A DNA stretch of 64,000 bases from Pycnococcus provasolii (taxonomy: Eukaryota; Chlorophyta; Pseudoscourfieldiophyceae; Pseudoscourfieldiales; Pycnococcaceae), in assembly GCA_938743325.2 (NCBI GenBank), contig OW568861.1, positions 434,001-498,000 of the forward strand. Direction: 5' to 3'. The notes below the pieces were generated by a model. That model had not been told where the DNA came from, did not search any database, and was given only the letters and a program-made list of their open reading frames with translations. Numbering within the stretch: position 1 is the stretch's first letter; each line of letters starts with the position of its first letter. The position numbers and the translations under genes were made by a program. Positions 15,878 through 25,507 of this stretch are shown piece by piece.

Positions 15878-17572
15878 ATGGTGCTGCCACCCATCGGTGG
15901 CGCCGTGGTGCCGCCATACGGCACCCTAGGCCACAACAACCACCACCACAACCACAACCACCACCATAACAACAACCCGCCATTCCGCGCGCCTCCCCCC
16001 CTAGTCCCCCCTAGTCCCCCCTTTGTCCCTAGTCCACGCAGTAATTCGGTCAATCAAGAGCTTCGAAGCCTGCGGGAAAAGCTCATAGCTATCTCAGACA
16101 CAGTCGATGCTCTCGCTGCAAGTCACCGCGCGACCGTCGTCAAGACGGCGGAGAAGTTCGTTGCGCTGGAGTTTGCCGTCACGGACGTCACCACCGAGGT
16201 GGTGCCGCGCATGCACGAGGCGCTCAAGGTGCAGGCGGCGCGTGCCGAGCGTGCGGAGGCGCGCGCCGCGGACGTCGCCGCCGAGCTCGCGCGCGCAAAT
16301 GAGCAAGCTCGCATGCACGCGGCGTCCGCGCACGCGGCGGAGGCGCGCTCACGCGTCACGAGCGACCGGCTCGGGGCGCTGGAGACGGAGCTCATCGACC
16401 TCAGGAAGGATGCCTCCAACCTCGCGGAGGGGCTGCGTGCAACGCGCAACGACGCCGCCATGGCGGCGCGCAACGTCGGCGCGTTCGCCGAGCAGCAGGC
16501 GCAGTCGTTTCGCTCGCAGACGGAGGGTGCGCTGCGCGCGCTGCGCCGGATGACGCGTGAATTCGAGGAGACGGCGGAACGCGGCGTGCAGGGCGTCGAG
16601 GGCGTCGTTCGCCTCGAGATCAAGGCGAGGCTGGCGAACGACCTGAACCTGCGCAAGAGCGTCGCGGACACGCGGCGTGCTTCCGAAACGCGCCTTCGCC
16701 AGTGGCTCGACCAGGCGTCGGGGAACTTCAACGTGCTTTCCGAACGTCTGCGAGCGCTCGAGTCGTCGACATCTGACAGCCCCGTGGATGCGTCGGCGGA
16801 GATGATGCAGCGCTTGCTCGACCTCGAGGCGCGCAGCCAACGCGCGGTGGAGGCGCTGGCGGGTGGCCTCGAAAGCCTCGACGAGGAGGTGCGTTCTCTG
16901 CGCAACGCCGTCGGAGGAGGGGGTGGCGTATCTGGCGGCGGAGGAGAAGGGGATGGCGGCGGCGGTGTTGGCGGCGGGTCATCCGCCGTGGCGTCGCTGA
17001 CACCTCGCATCGTCGACGAGCCACCCGAGAGTCCTGCAATGCCGCGTGTGCAGAGTCCCGGTTCGCTGCCCCTGCCAATGGCGGCACCTCCCGCCATTGC
17101 ATCTCCAGTTTCGCCGAGACAGCCCGCACAGCAGGCAACCGATGCAAGAGAGGGCGTACCTCTGCTCCATCTGGAGGGCGTGCCTCGTGCCATCGACAAC
17201 AATTCGATTGAGGAACTGGACACATCGTCGCGTGAGCCCACGGCTCGAGGTGGCAACTTTGTCGGTGCTATCCTCAACCGCGAGGTGACGCACGAGGACT
17301 TGGTTGTACTGGAGGAGGAGAGAGAGGATGAGACTCGCTCGTACAACGAGCGGGAGCAACAGCAGAAAAGAGAACCGCATCGTGAGGAGGAGGAGGAGGA
17401 GGTGGTGGTGGTGGTGGACGAGAAGAAAAGAGGAGGAGGTGCAACTGTGGACGACGACAACGACAACGACGACGACGACGACGAGAAGGTGATCAAGGCT
17501 GGTATCTTTTTGCACCACAGCGGTGGCGGCAGTGGCGGCGACCCCCAAGTCGTGAATCAGCCGTCTTTGTAA
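15878..17572 (+). CDS. Long coiled-coil protein with His/Asn-rich head and acidic tail
   Basis: 564 residues from the ATG at 15878. Residues about 15-55 are His/Asn then Pro-rich. About 60-345 is a continuous predicted coiled coil (Ala/Arg/Glu-rich, with heptads such as LRSLREKLIAISDTVDALA and RLRALESSTSD). A glycine-rich hinge (VGGGGGVSGGGGEGDGGGG) follows, then a Pro/Ala linker and an acidic, low-complexity C-terminus with Asp/Asn and Glu/Val runs. The rod faintly recalls SF-assemblin/striated-fibre proteins, but this is not established. It is probably cytoskeletal. Confidence 0.75.
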   Translation: MVLPPIGGAVVPPYGTLGHNNHHHNHNHHHNNNPPFRAPPPLVPPSPPFVPSPRSNSVNQELRSLREKLIAISDTVDALAASHRATVVKTAEKFVALEFAVTDVTTEVVPRMHEALKVQAARAERAEARAADVAAELARANEQARMHAASAHAAEARSRVTSDRLGALETELIDLRKDASNLAEGLRATRNDAAMAARNVGAFAEQQAQSFRSQTEGALRALRRMTREFEETAERGVQGVEGVVRLEIKARLANDLNLRKSVADTRRASETRLRQWLDQASGNFNVLSERLRALESSTSDSPVDASAEMMQRLLDLEARSQRAVEALAGGLESLDEEVRSLRNAVGGGGGVSGGGGEGDGGGGVGGGSSAVASLTPRIVDEPPESPAMPRVQSPGSLPLPMAAPPAIASPVSPRQPAQQATDAREGVPLLHLEGVPRAIDNNSIEELDTSSREPTARGGNFVGAILNREVTHEDLVVLEEEREDETRSYNEREQQQKREPHREEEEEEVVVVVDEKKRGGGATVDDDNDNDDDDDEKVIKAGIFLHHSGGGSGGDPQVVNQPSL

Positions 17573-17750
17573 TTCTAACTTATGAAAAGTAACTTTTATC
17601 ATACGAGAGAGTAGACTACTGTATTAGCTAGCTGGGCGTTCTGGCAACAATGCCCAAGCAGCCATTTACCATCCAAGAACCCAACCCAACCCAACCAGGC
17701 GTTGCAACCATTAACAACAAATTTGTAATGCGAATGTTACAACTCGAATG

Positions 17751-18716
17751 TTACAGCTCTTGCGTCTTGAAAGGACCGCGCATGCCGGCGGGAGGCGCTT
17801 GGCCGGAGTCGTTGCGTCCCCAGCACGCAATGTTTCCGTCGCGTCGAAGCGCCACGGAAAAGGACACACCCGCACCAATTGCGACGAAGTCGCCGTCCAT
17901 ACCTCCACGAGGCGCTTGACCTTCGCCGTTGTTTCCCCAACACGCGACACTGCCGTTGCGTCTCAACGCTAGCGAGTGTAGACCACCGGCAGAGATCGCG
18001 ACGAAGTCACCCTCGTCGCCGTTTGGAGGCGCCTGGCCGTCGTCGTTGTTTCCCCAACACGCGACACTGCCGTTGCGTCTCAACGCTAGCGAGTGTAGAC
18101 CACCGGCGGCGATCGCGACGAAGTCACCCTCGACGCCGTCGGGAGGCGCCCGGCCGTCGTCGTTGTATCCCCAGCACGCGACACTGCCGTTGCGTCGCAA
18201 CGCTAGCGAGTGATAGCCACCGGCAGAAATCGCGACAAAGTCACCCTCGACGCCGTCGGGAGGCGCCTCGCCGTTGTCGTTAGAGCCCCAGCACGCGACA
18301 TTGCCGTTGCGTCGGAGTGCCATAGATTGGAATTCACAGGCAGAGATCGCGACGAAGTCCCCATCAACACCATCGGGAGGCGCCTCGCCGTTGTCGTTAG
18401 AGCCCCAGCACGCGACATTGCCGTTGCGTCGGAGTGCCATAGAGTGAAATCCACCGGCAGTGGTCGCGACGAAGTCCCCATCAGCACCATCGGGAGGCGC
18501 CTGGCCTTCGTCGTTGCGTCCCCAGCACGCGACACTACCGTCGCATCGCATCACCACGGCGTGACTGTCTCCCGCGTCGAGCCACGCACTTCGTCGCGTC
18601 GCTTGCGTTCGTTCTTGTTCGCGCACGAGTCTTCGTTCGCGCTGCCACGGCACCCACACGGTGCGCATCACCTTGGACGCGAGCGACTCTTCTGTGTCGG
18701 ACTCCGTGCGCTCCAT
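17751..18716 (-). CDS. RCC1-like repeat protein
   Basis: 321 residues. From about residue 45 there are seven tandem repeats of 39 residues, each of the form GDFVAISAGGxHSxALRRNGSVACWGxNxxGxAPPDG. This is the RCC1/BLIP-II-like blade signature and should form a seven-bladed propeller. The repeats are also highly similar at DNA level (117-bp period, about 17780-18560), so they expanded recently or are homogenised. The ligand is unknown; the family mediates protein-protein contacts, and only some members act on Ran. The N-terminal 45 residues are charged and carry no domain. Confidence 0.85.
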   Translation of the reverse strand: MERTESDTEESLASKVMRTVWVPWQRERRLVREQERTQATRRSAWLDAGDSHAVVMRCDGSVACWGRNDEGQAPPDGADGDFVATTAGGFHSMALRRNGNVACWGSNDNGEAPPDGVDGDFVAISACEFQSMALRRNGNVACWGSNDNGEAPPDGVEGDFVAISAGGYHSLALRRNGSVACWGYNDDGRAPPDGVEGDFVAIAAGGLHSLALRRNGSVACWGNNDDGQAPPNGDEGDFVAISAGGLHSLALRRNGSVACWGNNGEGQAPRGGMDGDFVAIGAGVSFSVALRRDGNIACWGRNDSGQAPPAGMRGPFKTQEL

Positions 18717-19164
18717 GCTCCACGCGCCGACAGAGAATGTGACAAAGGTGAAGTAGCAGGAGCGCCAAACCAGAGGTCAAACCAGAGGTCCAAACAGACC
18801 CCCAAACCCCAAGCCATGAAGCCAAACCCCCAAACCCAACCCCCTAAACCCAACCCCCTAAACCCAAACCCCTAAACCCCTAAAACCCCCAAACCCCTAA
18901 ACCCAACCCCTAAACCCCCAAACCCAACCCCGATCATCTGTCCGACTGGGACAAACTAAAATCCCTCCCAGTCCATCGGCGAGGACCGGACGGTGTGTGG
19001 TGCGCAGGCGCTCTCCGGTCCCCTGGGATCCCCTGGGAGGAGGAGGTTGCGCATATGTGGTCCGCACGCCTCCAATACCTCCCCCGCTCCCCCTCTCCTC
19101 TCTCCCATCAACTCAACTCCCCATATCATTCTATCTTTCCGTCGTCGTCTTGTACTACTTTGTG
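18717..19164. repeat. Degenerate plant-type telomere-like tract (CCCTAAA) and 5' flank
   Basis: About 18776-18935 is a dense array of CCCTAAACC, CCCCAAACC and AAACCCAACCC units, an imperfect telomere-like tract. The remaining sequence leads to the ATG at 19165. Confidence 0.7.
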
Positions 19165-21597
19165 ATGATGATGCTTCCGTGTACTCGTGCTCCAGGCTCC
19201 TCTCGTGCCTCTCGCCCTCATCACTCGTCATCGTCGTCGTCGTCATCTCGCTCTGTTGTCACTCGTATGTCATCAGGAGGGGGAGAAAACTCGTCCTCCT
19301 CCTCATCAACATCAACAAAAACCAAAAAAGATGCGTCTTCCCGAAGATCCGCATCTGGAGGACGACGCACGCCGAAGCGCGCACCGCCGCCCTCTTCCCC
19401 CTCCCCGGAAGACGCGCAGCCGTCCACAGCCGCTCCACAGCCTTCCGACCTGTTTGGCGTCTCGGGAAACGAAAAGGTACCCGAGACGCTCAACCCGTTC
19501 GAGCTTGGCAGAAAGGCGCGCGAGGCCACGGAAAACCTCTGGTCGACGTTCGTCGACCTAGGATCGGGATTCAGCAGCCGCAGCTCGGGAGACTATGACC
19601 TCGACGTGGACATGTCGCGCGTCGCAAGCCCCTCGGATGGAGAGGCTATGACGTGCGACGTGGGAACGGACAAGGCTGAGACAAACACCGTGCTCGTCGT
19701 CGGCGCCACGGGAAGCGTCGGCAAGATCGTCGTGCGCAAGCTCGTGCTACGAGGGTACAACGTGCGCTGCCTCGTTCGGCCTCGCGACGACATACCTCTG
19801 CAGCCCAGCACCCGCGTCGGACCTGACGTGCGCGTTGGTGGGAGGCACGGGCGCACGCTGCGCTTCAGCAAGGGCGAGACGACGGGACCACCCTTGGAGG
19901 CTGTCTGCGGCGACGCCGAGGCGAAGCAGATTTTGGGGCTGCCGCAGCAGGTATCCATTGTTTGGGGAAACCTAGCCAGCGGACTCGACTGCTACCGTGC
20001 CATTGACCCGTGCTGCGCGTGCGACGCGGATTCGGAGTCGTTCCGCAAGTACGGCTGGGAGGCGCTATGCTACGCACCGTACGACAAGCCGCCCACGACG
20101 AAGGTGGTGTACTGCGTGCGCGCGAGCAACCCGGACGACGAGGGGGATCGCAGCCTGTGCGACATTGACGGGGTCGGGTACCTAAGTCAGGCGTACCAGA
20201 CGTACTGGAATGGCATGACGCAGATGCAGCAGCGCAACTGGAAGCGTGACAGGCGACTGCAGACGAGCGAGTTCAACAAGAAGGGCAAGACGCTGCTGTT
20301 CATGTTCTCGGACAACACGACTGCACAGGGACGGGGATTTAACGCCGCGCTGCGTGGCCGCGACACGGACAAGCGCGTCGTGCGAGGCGCCGGCGGGGAC
20401 CCGAAGCAGAAGAGGCAGACTGTTACGCGCAAGCGCTATCGTGGGGTGGAGTCCTGGCGCGTCACGGAGCCCAGCACAGGCAAAGGTGGTGGCGCATCCA
20501 AGCCAATGTCACCGCAGGAGAGGCTGCGACGCGAGTACATCGAGGCGCTCGGAGTCAAGAACGAGGCGACTGTTCGAAGCAGCGAGTACAAGGGAGTGAT
20601 GCGCTTCGAGGGAGAGGTGTACGCCAAGGGTGGGGTGGCGGAAGCGCGAGCACCTTTCGATGCCGTGGACCTGCCTGGGGTCATGGCTTTGGAGAAGTAC
20701 GAGGGCTTGCAGCTCGAGTGCTCGAGCGACGGGCAGCCATGCTACTGGTGCATTCTTGAGGACGAGACTGGAAATCGGTACAGGTATCGTATGTCAGCGA
20801 TGAGCACGTACCAGACTTGGAAGAAGATTCGCGTTCCGTGGAGCTCTTTCCGTCCGATGAACAACAAAACTCCTCCGCTCGACGTGTCGAAGCTCAAGTA
20901 CATGGGCATTCGCTACGAGGCGCCGTCCGTCGCGCAGGCTGAGAAGATCAAGCTGCAGGAGGTGTTGAGGAGCCGCGACTTTGACGACGACGTGGATGTG
21001 CGTCTGAGCATTGACGACGACGACGACGACGACGACTTCGACGACGACGAAGACAAGGAGCTGCTCGCGGCGAAATTTCGCATCGACTGCAGCAAGGTGT
21101 CGCTGCTACCAAGGCAGGAGGAGCCTGACTTCGTGCTCCTGTCGTGCACTGGAGCTGGCGCAGCCAAGCAGATGGAGGATGCTCGCGGTCGCGCGCTGAA
21201 CCAGCCAAACTACAAGATGTCAGAAAATGAGAGCACTTTTGCGGAGCGCGACATGCGCCGAACAAAGACGGCTGGCGAAGATCGCCTGAAAGCGACGGGT
21301 CTTGCGTACACGATTGTTCGCCCTGGACCGCTGCAGGACGTGCCAAGTGGCTTGCAGGCACTCGTGTTTGACCAGAGTGGACGCGTGAGGAACAGTATCG
21401 GCACGGCGGATGTTGCGGACGTGGTGGTGCGTTCCCTGCATGAGGAGAAAGCTGTGAACAAAAGCTTCGAGGTTTGCTACGAGCAGAAGAGCGAACAGGT
21501 CGCCGGCTTGGATTCGTACGAGCTCGTCGCGCACCTTTCGTCGCTTGAGACGGACTATCTCAAGCCAGCATTGGAGCCGCTCGAGAGAAACATCTAA
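19165..21597 (+). CDS. HCF173-like atypical SDR with inserted CIA30 domain, plastid
   Basis: 810 residues from ATG 19165; upstream codons start at GTG and are ignored. A Ser-rich leader (about 1-60) suggests plastid import. A Rossmann NAD(P)-binding motif VLVVGATGSVG lies near residues 175-186, an extended-SDR body follows, and a CIA30-type segment (about 500-640: LQLECSSDGQPCYWCILEDETG ... WKKIRVPWSSFRP ... LDVSKLKYMGIRYE) interrupts it before the SDR end (TGLAYTIVRPGPLQD). This SDR-CIA30 order is that of plant HCF173, needed for psbA mRNA translation. There are large unusual insertions, one ending in a poly-Asp run (about 21015-21055). Orthology rather than family membership is unproven. 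Confidence 0.8.
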   Translation: MMMLPCTRAPGSSRASRPHHSSSSSSSSRSVVTRMSSGGGENSSSSSSTSTKTKKDASSRRSASGGRRTPKRAPPPSSPSPEDAQPSTAAPQPSDLFGVSGNEKVPETLNPFELGRKAREATENLWSTFVDLGSGFSSRSSGDYDLDVDMSRVASPSDGEAMTCDVGTDKAETNTVLVVGATGSVGKIVVRKLVLRGYNVRCLVRPRDDIPLQPSTRVGPDVRVGGRHGRTLRFSKGETTGPPLEAVCGDAEAKQILGLPQQVSIVWGNLASGLDCYRAIDPCCACDADSESFRKYGWEALCYAPYDKPPTTKVVYCVRASNPDDEGDRSLCDIDGVGYLSQAYQTYWNGMTQMQQRNWKRDRRLQTSEFNKKGKTLLFMFSDNTTAQGRGFNAALRGRDTDKRVVRGAGGDPKQKRQTVTRKRYRGVESWRVTEPSTGKGGGASKPMSPQERLRREYIEALGVKNEATVRSSEYKGVMRFEGEVYAKGGVAEARAPFDAVDLPGVMALEKYEGLQLECSSDGQPCYWCILEDETGNRYRYRMSAMSTYQTWKKIRVPWSSFRPMNNKTPPLDVSKLKYMGIRYEAPSVAQAEKIKLQEVLRSRDFDDDVDVRLSIDDDDDDDDFDDDEDKELLAAKFRIDCSKVSLLPRQEEPDFVLLSCTGAGAAKQMEDARGRALNQPNYKMSENESTFAERDMRRTKTAGEDRLKATGLAYTIVRPGPLQDVPSGLQALVFDQSGRVRNSIGTADVADVVVRSLHEEKAVNKSFEVCYEQKSEQVAGLDSYELVAHLSSLETDYLKPALEPLERNI

Positions 21598-21734
21598 CGT
21601 GTTTTTTTTCTTTCCCATTTTTAACCTAGGTTCTTTTGCGTTTTTAGAAAAGTGTCTCTTCTCTCTCGTTACAACCAAAGCAAGCCCGTTCTCACGGCGC
21701 CAGTTCGACTCAAAGGTGGCTTAAAAAAATAAAT

Positions 21735-22304
21735 TCATTCGCCAAATCCTCGAAAGTCACCCCGCTCCGACGGTCTCTTTGTGTCCAATGGCTGGTCCCC
21801 CGCCTTTAAAGCCCTCTCACGCATCTCCCGCTCGAGAGCCTTTCTTCCCTTCTCCTGCTCCTGCTTGTCAAGGAAGTCGCGAACAGACAGATATCCCACA
21901 CCCAGCGTAACGACGAGAAGTATTCCAATGGCTAGCGTAAATCCGAACGATACGATCGTTTCCTGGAGCGTGCTATCCTCCGTGATGTTTCCAGGCGCCG
22001 CTCGGAGCGCTTCAAGTGTAAGTTGGTCGTCGTACGAGTCTTCTGCGAGTGGCGATCCTACAAGCCTCGGATCTCCCGGCAACGCGGGCGTGTCGGCTGT
22101 GACGGGCAAGTCCAACGAGGGTCCGGGCGCTGGCCCTGGTGATGCTAAGGCGCTGTCGGCCTCCGCCGCCCCGTCATTTGAAGAGGCCGACAGCGCGAGA
22201 CGCCTTGACGAACGGGTGTGTTGTCGTAACCCACCACCACCACGAGATCCACCACACCGACGCGAGACCAATCCACACTTATGATGCGAAGAGACACGCA
22301 TCAT
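21735..22304 (-). CDS. Plastid-targeted single-pass membrane protein, unknown
   Basis: 189 residues from the first of two adjacent ATGs. Residues 1-40 are Arg/Ser-rich (transit-like), then a Pro/Ala-rich acidic linker, a single membrane span (about 115-138, SFGFTLAIGILLVVTLGVGYL) and a highly charged helical tail (DKQEQEKGRKALEREMRERALK). No family is recognised. It converges with the HCF173-like gene 137 bp away. A role in thylakoids is a guess from the leader only. Confidence 0.7.
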   Translation of the reverse strand: MMRVSSHHKCGLVSRRCGGSRGGGGLRQHTRSSRRLALSASSNDGAAEADSALASPGPAPGPSLDLPVTADTPALPGDPRLVGSPLAEDSYDDQLTLEALRAAPGNITEDSTLQETIVSFGFTLAIGILLVVTLGVGYLSVRDFLDKQEQEKGRKALEREMRERALKAGDQPLDTKRPSERGDFRGFGE

Positions 22305-22635
22305 GGCGCTTGTGACGTGACGTAGATCGAGAAAACGAGCGTGCGTGCTGATTGATATCAGGCTGATGGAGAGAACAGGGACGATAGAGACTAACTAAAA
22401 TAAGACAACATCATAAGCGGTTCGTCGGAACTCGGAGTTCCGGGAAACCCCACAGGATCAGATATTGGGTTTTCGGTTTTATTGGTGGAGATTTTGGAGA
22501 AAAAAGATTTGCTTTAGGGGTTCGGATTTAGGGTTAGGGTTAGGGTTAGGGTTAGAACACCTTGTGCCAGTTCCTTGCTTCAGTTTTTCTATCGTAAGTC
22601 GTAGCTTTTATGGTGAAGAAGAAAATAAAAACACG
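22305..22635. repeat. Spacer with interstitial TTAGGG run
   Basis: TTAGGG is repeated about four times at 22527-22555, preceded by a TTTAGGGG-like unit. Nothing else is seen. Confidence 0.75.
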
Positions 22636-23313
22636 TTAATACATCCACAGCGTGGCGAGCACACCTCTTGCGACTGGTGTGACAATGGCGGTCGCCTCCA
22701 CCACCTCCAGAAACGGAGGTGCCCAACCCTCTGGCGGTGGGCTGGCGTAATTGCCGACGTCATACCCAAGCGCCAACGCGACTCCGCAGAAACTGAGAGT
22801 CGCGACGGGTGCGAATGCGAGCCACGTCTTCAGCCCTCCCACGAGTCCACTTTTCATCGGCCCAGCCGGGTCCCAAACGAGGTCTCGAAACGCCGCGTCA
22901 GCCGCATAGTCCCTTCTCGCCGCCGCGCACACCCACCACGCCGCGACGAGCAAGCTGGCGACGACTGGCATTTCCGAGCTGGCAATCCGCTCCGACGCGT
23001 GGCATGTTGTGTAGACGGAGAGTGCGTCAACGAGCACGAGCGGCGCGTCGATCCACTCGGGCGACCCTCCCTGAGGATCCCTTCCTCCGTCGTTGCCTCC
23101 CCCACCACTTGCACGCACGCTTACATTTCTACTACCAATACCAATAGCACGACGAATAGAGGCACGACGCGAAGCACCACCCCTAAGCCTGACCCCATAC
23201 GACGGCAGTGGCCGCACAAGTTGTGACGAAGAAGCCAATAAAGAAGTCTTCGCTATCGTACCAGACCCATACCCATACCTAGACGGCACGGTGCAAGTGC
23301 TGCGACTAGCCAT
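22636..23313 (-). CDS. Plastid-targeted multi-span membrane protein, unknown
   Basis: 225 residues from the ATG at 23313; an open extension upstream to 23457 is Pro-rich and probably untranslated. The Ser/Arg leader is about 65 residues. The rest has about three hydrophobic segments (PLVLVDALSVYTTCHASERI, PVVASLLVAAWWVCAAA, WLAFAPVATLSFCGVALALG) and a short one near the C-terminus. The layout resembles DUF3054-type plastid membrane proteins, without certainty. It is divergent with the Nudix gene; the starts are 180 bp apart. Confidence 0.65.
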   Translation of the reverse strand: MASRSTCTVPSRYGYGSGTIAKTSLLASSSQLVRPLPSYGVRLRGGASRRASIRRAIGIGSRNVSVRASGGGGNDGGRDPQGGSPEWIDAPLVLVDALSVYTTCHASERIASSEMPVVASLLVAAWWVCAAARRDYAADAAFRDLVWDPAGPMKSGLVGGLKTWLAFAPVATLSFCGVALALGYDVGNYASPPPEGWAPPFLEVVEATAIVTPVARGVLATLWMY

Positions 23314-23492
23314 CCTCACGGGCAAGCAAGATGAGCGACCCAGGGAATGGGGCAGAGTTGGGGAGGGGGGAGGGGGGAACGGAACCGCTTTCCCGACTGT
23401 TTCCCGACGCGGCAAAATTCCAATTCGGGGATTGCTAATAACACCCCCCATTTCCATTTTCTCGATTACGCCCAGTCAAGTCAGCCGACGCT

Positions 23493-24335
23493 ATGGCGCA
23501 TGCGCTACTAGCGGCGCTGCGCCGACGGCTGCGCGACATAGCGCCGCCCCCTCCGTCCAACGGCGCACCCGCGGCGGCGGTGCTCGTACCGCTCTTCCGC
23601 TCTGCCACCCCGCCGGCACCGCCGACGTCGACGTCGAACCAGCCGCCAGCTCCAAATAACGCATCCTCCTCCTCCTCCTCCGACCAACTCGCCGTTCTGC
23701 TCACGCGACGCAGTGCGAAGCTGAGAAGACACGGCGGCGAGGTGGCGCTTCCTGGAGGGCGCCTGGACCCCGGCGAGACGGCGCGAGATGCAGCACTGCG
23801 AGAGGCGCACGAAGAGTGTGGGTTACCCCCGTCTAAAGTCACCATCCTCGGCGAGCTCGATCCGATGCTGTCCAAGCATAAAGTTTGGGTAACGCCGGTC
23901 GTTGGACTCGTGGAGGACATTTCGTCATTCAAGCCAACACCTAATCCAGGTGAGGTGGATTCCATATTCTGGGTGCCTCTGGAAAGCATGCTCAGCTCCA
24001 AAGGTCACTCCCACACCGACATCGAACTCTTTAACACAACGCTTCGAATCCACAACTTCGACGTCGAGGTGGATGCGACACGCATCTGGAGGTGCAGCGA
24101 CGACTCGAAATCTCCATCTTCGGAGAACTTTGTTATATGGGGCTTGACGAGCGCGATTCTTGTGCGCATCGCCATGCTCGCTCACGACGCCGCACCGGAG
24201 TTTGAGTTTGGACCGTCAGCTGATTTGACTGACGACGGACGTGATGAACACACAAGACGTAACGTTCCAGCAGTTTCGTTGGGCACGCCATCGCCGCCGT
24301 CGCCGCCACCGTCGTCGTCGTCGTCGCGCATGTAG
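23493..24335 (+). CDS. Nudix hydrolase, CoA pyrophosphatase type (NUDT7/8-like)
   Basis: 280 residues. A complete Nudix box GX5EX7REUXEEXGU runs from G89 to L111 (E95, R103, E104, E107, E108). It is immediately preceded by LTRRSAKLRRHGGEVALPGG, the UPF0035 signature of CoA-diphosphatases. It should cleave CoA or acyl-CoA into phosphopantetheine and ADP-ribose-like products with Mg2+. A Pro/Ser-rich insertion lies before the box, and a Pro/Ser tail ends the protein. Animal and plant relatives are peroxisomal or mitochondrial; no PTS1 is seen here. Confidence 0.88.
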   Translation: MAHALLAALRRRLRDIAPPPPSNGAPAAAVLVPLFRSATPPAPPTSTSNQPPAPNNASSSSSSDQLAVLLTRRSAKLRRHGGEVALPGGRLDPGETARDAALREAHEECGLPPSKVTILGELDPMLSKHKVWVTPVVGLVEDISSFKPTPNPGEVDSIFWVPLESMLSSKGHSHTDIELFNTTLRIHNFDVEVDATRIWRCSDDSKSPSSENFVIWGLTSAILVRIAMLAHDAAPEFEFGPSADLTDDGRDEHTRRNVPAVSLGTPSPPSPPPSSSSSRM

Positions 24336-24477
24336 CACATATGTAGGGTATGCTTGTTCTTTTAAGTAAATTCTTTTTTTCCATTCAACTCTTACTCTAC
24401 TCCAAGCTCTTCCTGCCAGCCCCCGTGTTGGCGTCCCTTGCCCCCACCTCTCATTTTGTCAAGTCAGCAGCAGCACA

Positions 24478-25473
24478 TCACGCCACCTGGTACGAGTCGA
24501 CGATGAGCGCGTTACGCTTTGCGTAGCGCACCGGCGAACCATCATTCACGCGGAAGACTTGGTCGACGCTGATGTCGCACATGAGGTTCTGGCTTGAGAA
24601 GGTGACGTCGATGGGGAAGAAGGCGTCGGGATCCGTGCAGTTGGGAACCACCACCTCCATCGATCCGGAGCGGTTGCTGTTGTCGATGAGGTCCACAGTC
24701 CACATCAGAACGCCCCGCCGCGTGTCGACGCGGTAGTCTCCGTCGCAGCTGTTCACCGTCGGCGTTTCCCTCCCACTCGACGCCGGCAGCGGAATCTCGA
24801 TGGCGAGATTTTGAAGCTCCATATCGTTGTTCGCCTCGTACTCGATGTTCACGTACGTCTCACCGCCGCTGACGCTTGGCCAGCAGTTGATGCTGATTGG
24901 AAGCAGGTCCTCGTCCTTCGACGCCATGCGCCACTTGAGGATTCCGAGCGGGCTGCCGCTGGGGAAAGGTCGGTTGGGATCCTTGAGCCCGAGCTCGGAG
25001 CTCGATGCGTACAGCTGCTTGTCGATGTTCGGGTGCGTTTTGAACTGGAACCCGGGGTTGTCGCCCTGCGAAACCGCGATGCGGCACATTGCGGACGCCT
25101 CGTCGTTCACCTCGAGGCTGATTGTGCCCTGCACCTCAAGCTGTTCGATGCCGCCATCCTTCATGATGGCCGCCACCACCTTCTCCTCGAGCGTCAGCAC
25201 GATCGGATCTGAAGGTGGAGGTGCTGCCGCCTGTGCTCCCGCGCCCTGGTCTGCCCCGTATCTCCCCCTCGACGCCTCCTTCTCCTCCACCATCTCCCCT
25301 TCGCTTCGCAGTGCGTCGAGGAATTGGTTGGAGGCTGTGGATGCGCCGCCCTTTGCCCCGAGCACGAGCCCCTTCTTCGGGCCGCCGAGGCTCAAGCCGC
25401 CGCGGCCGCCACCCGCCGGTCTTCCGCCGCCGCCGCCGCCGCCGCCGCCACCGCCGCCGCGGGCACCTCCTCC

Positions 25474-25507
<34 letters not shown>

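Noticed and set aside
16123-17496. 457-codon minus-strand open frame opposite the coiled-coil gene
   Set aside because: Translation is Ser/Arg low complexity and mirrors the high-GC codon use of the sense gene; no domain.
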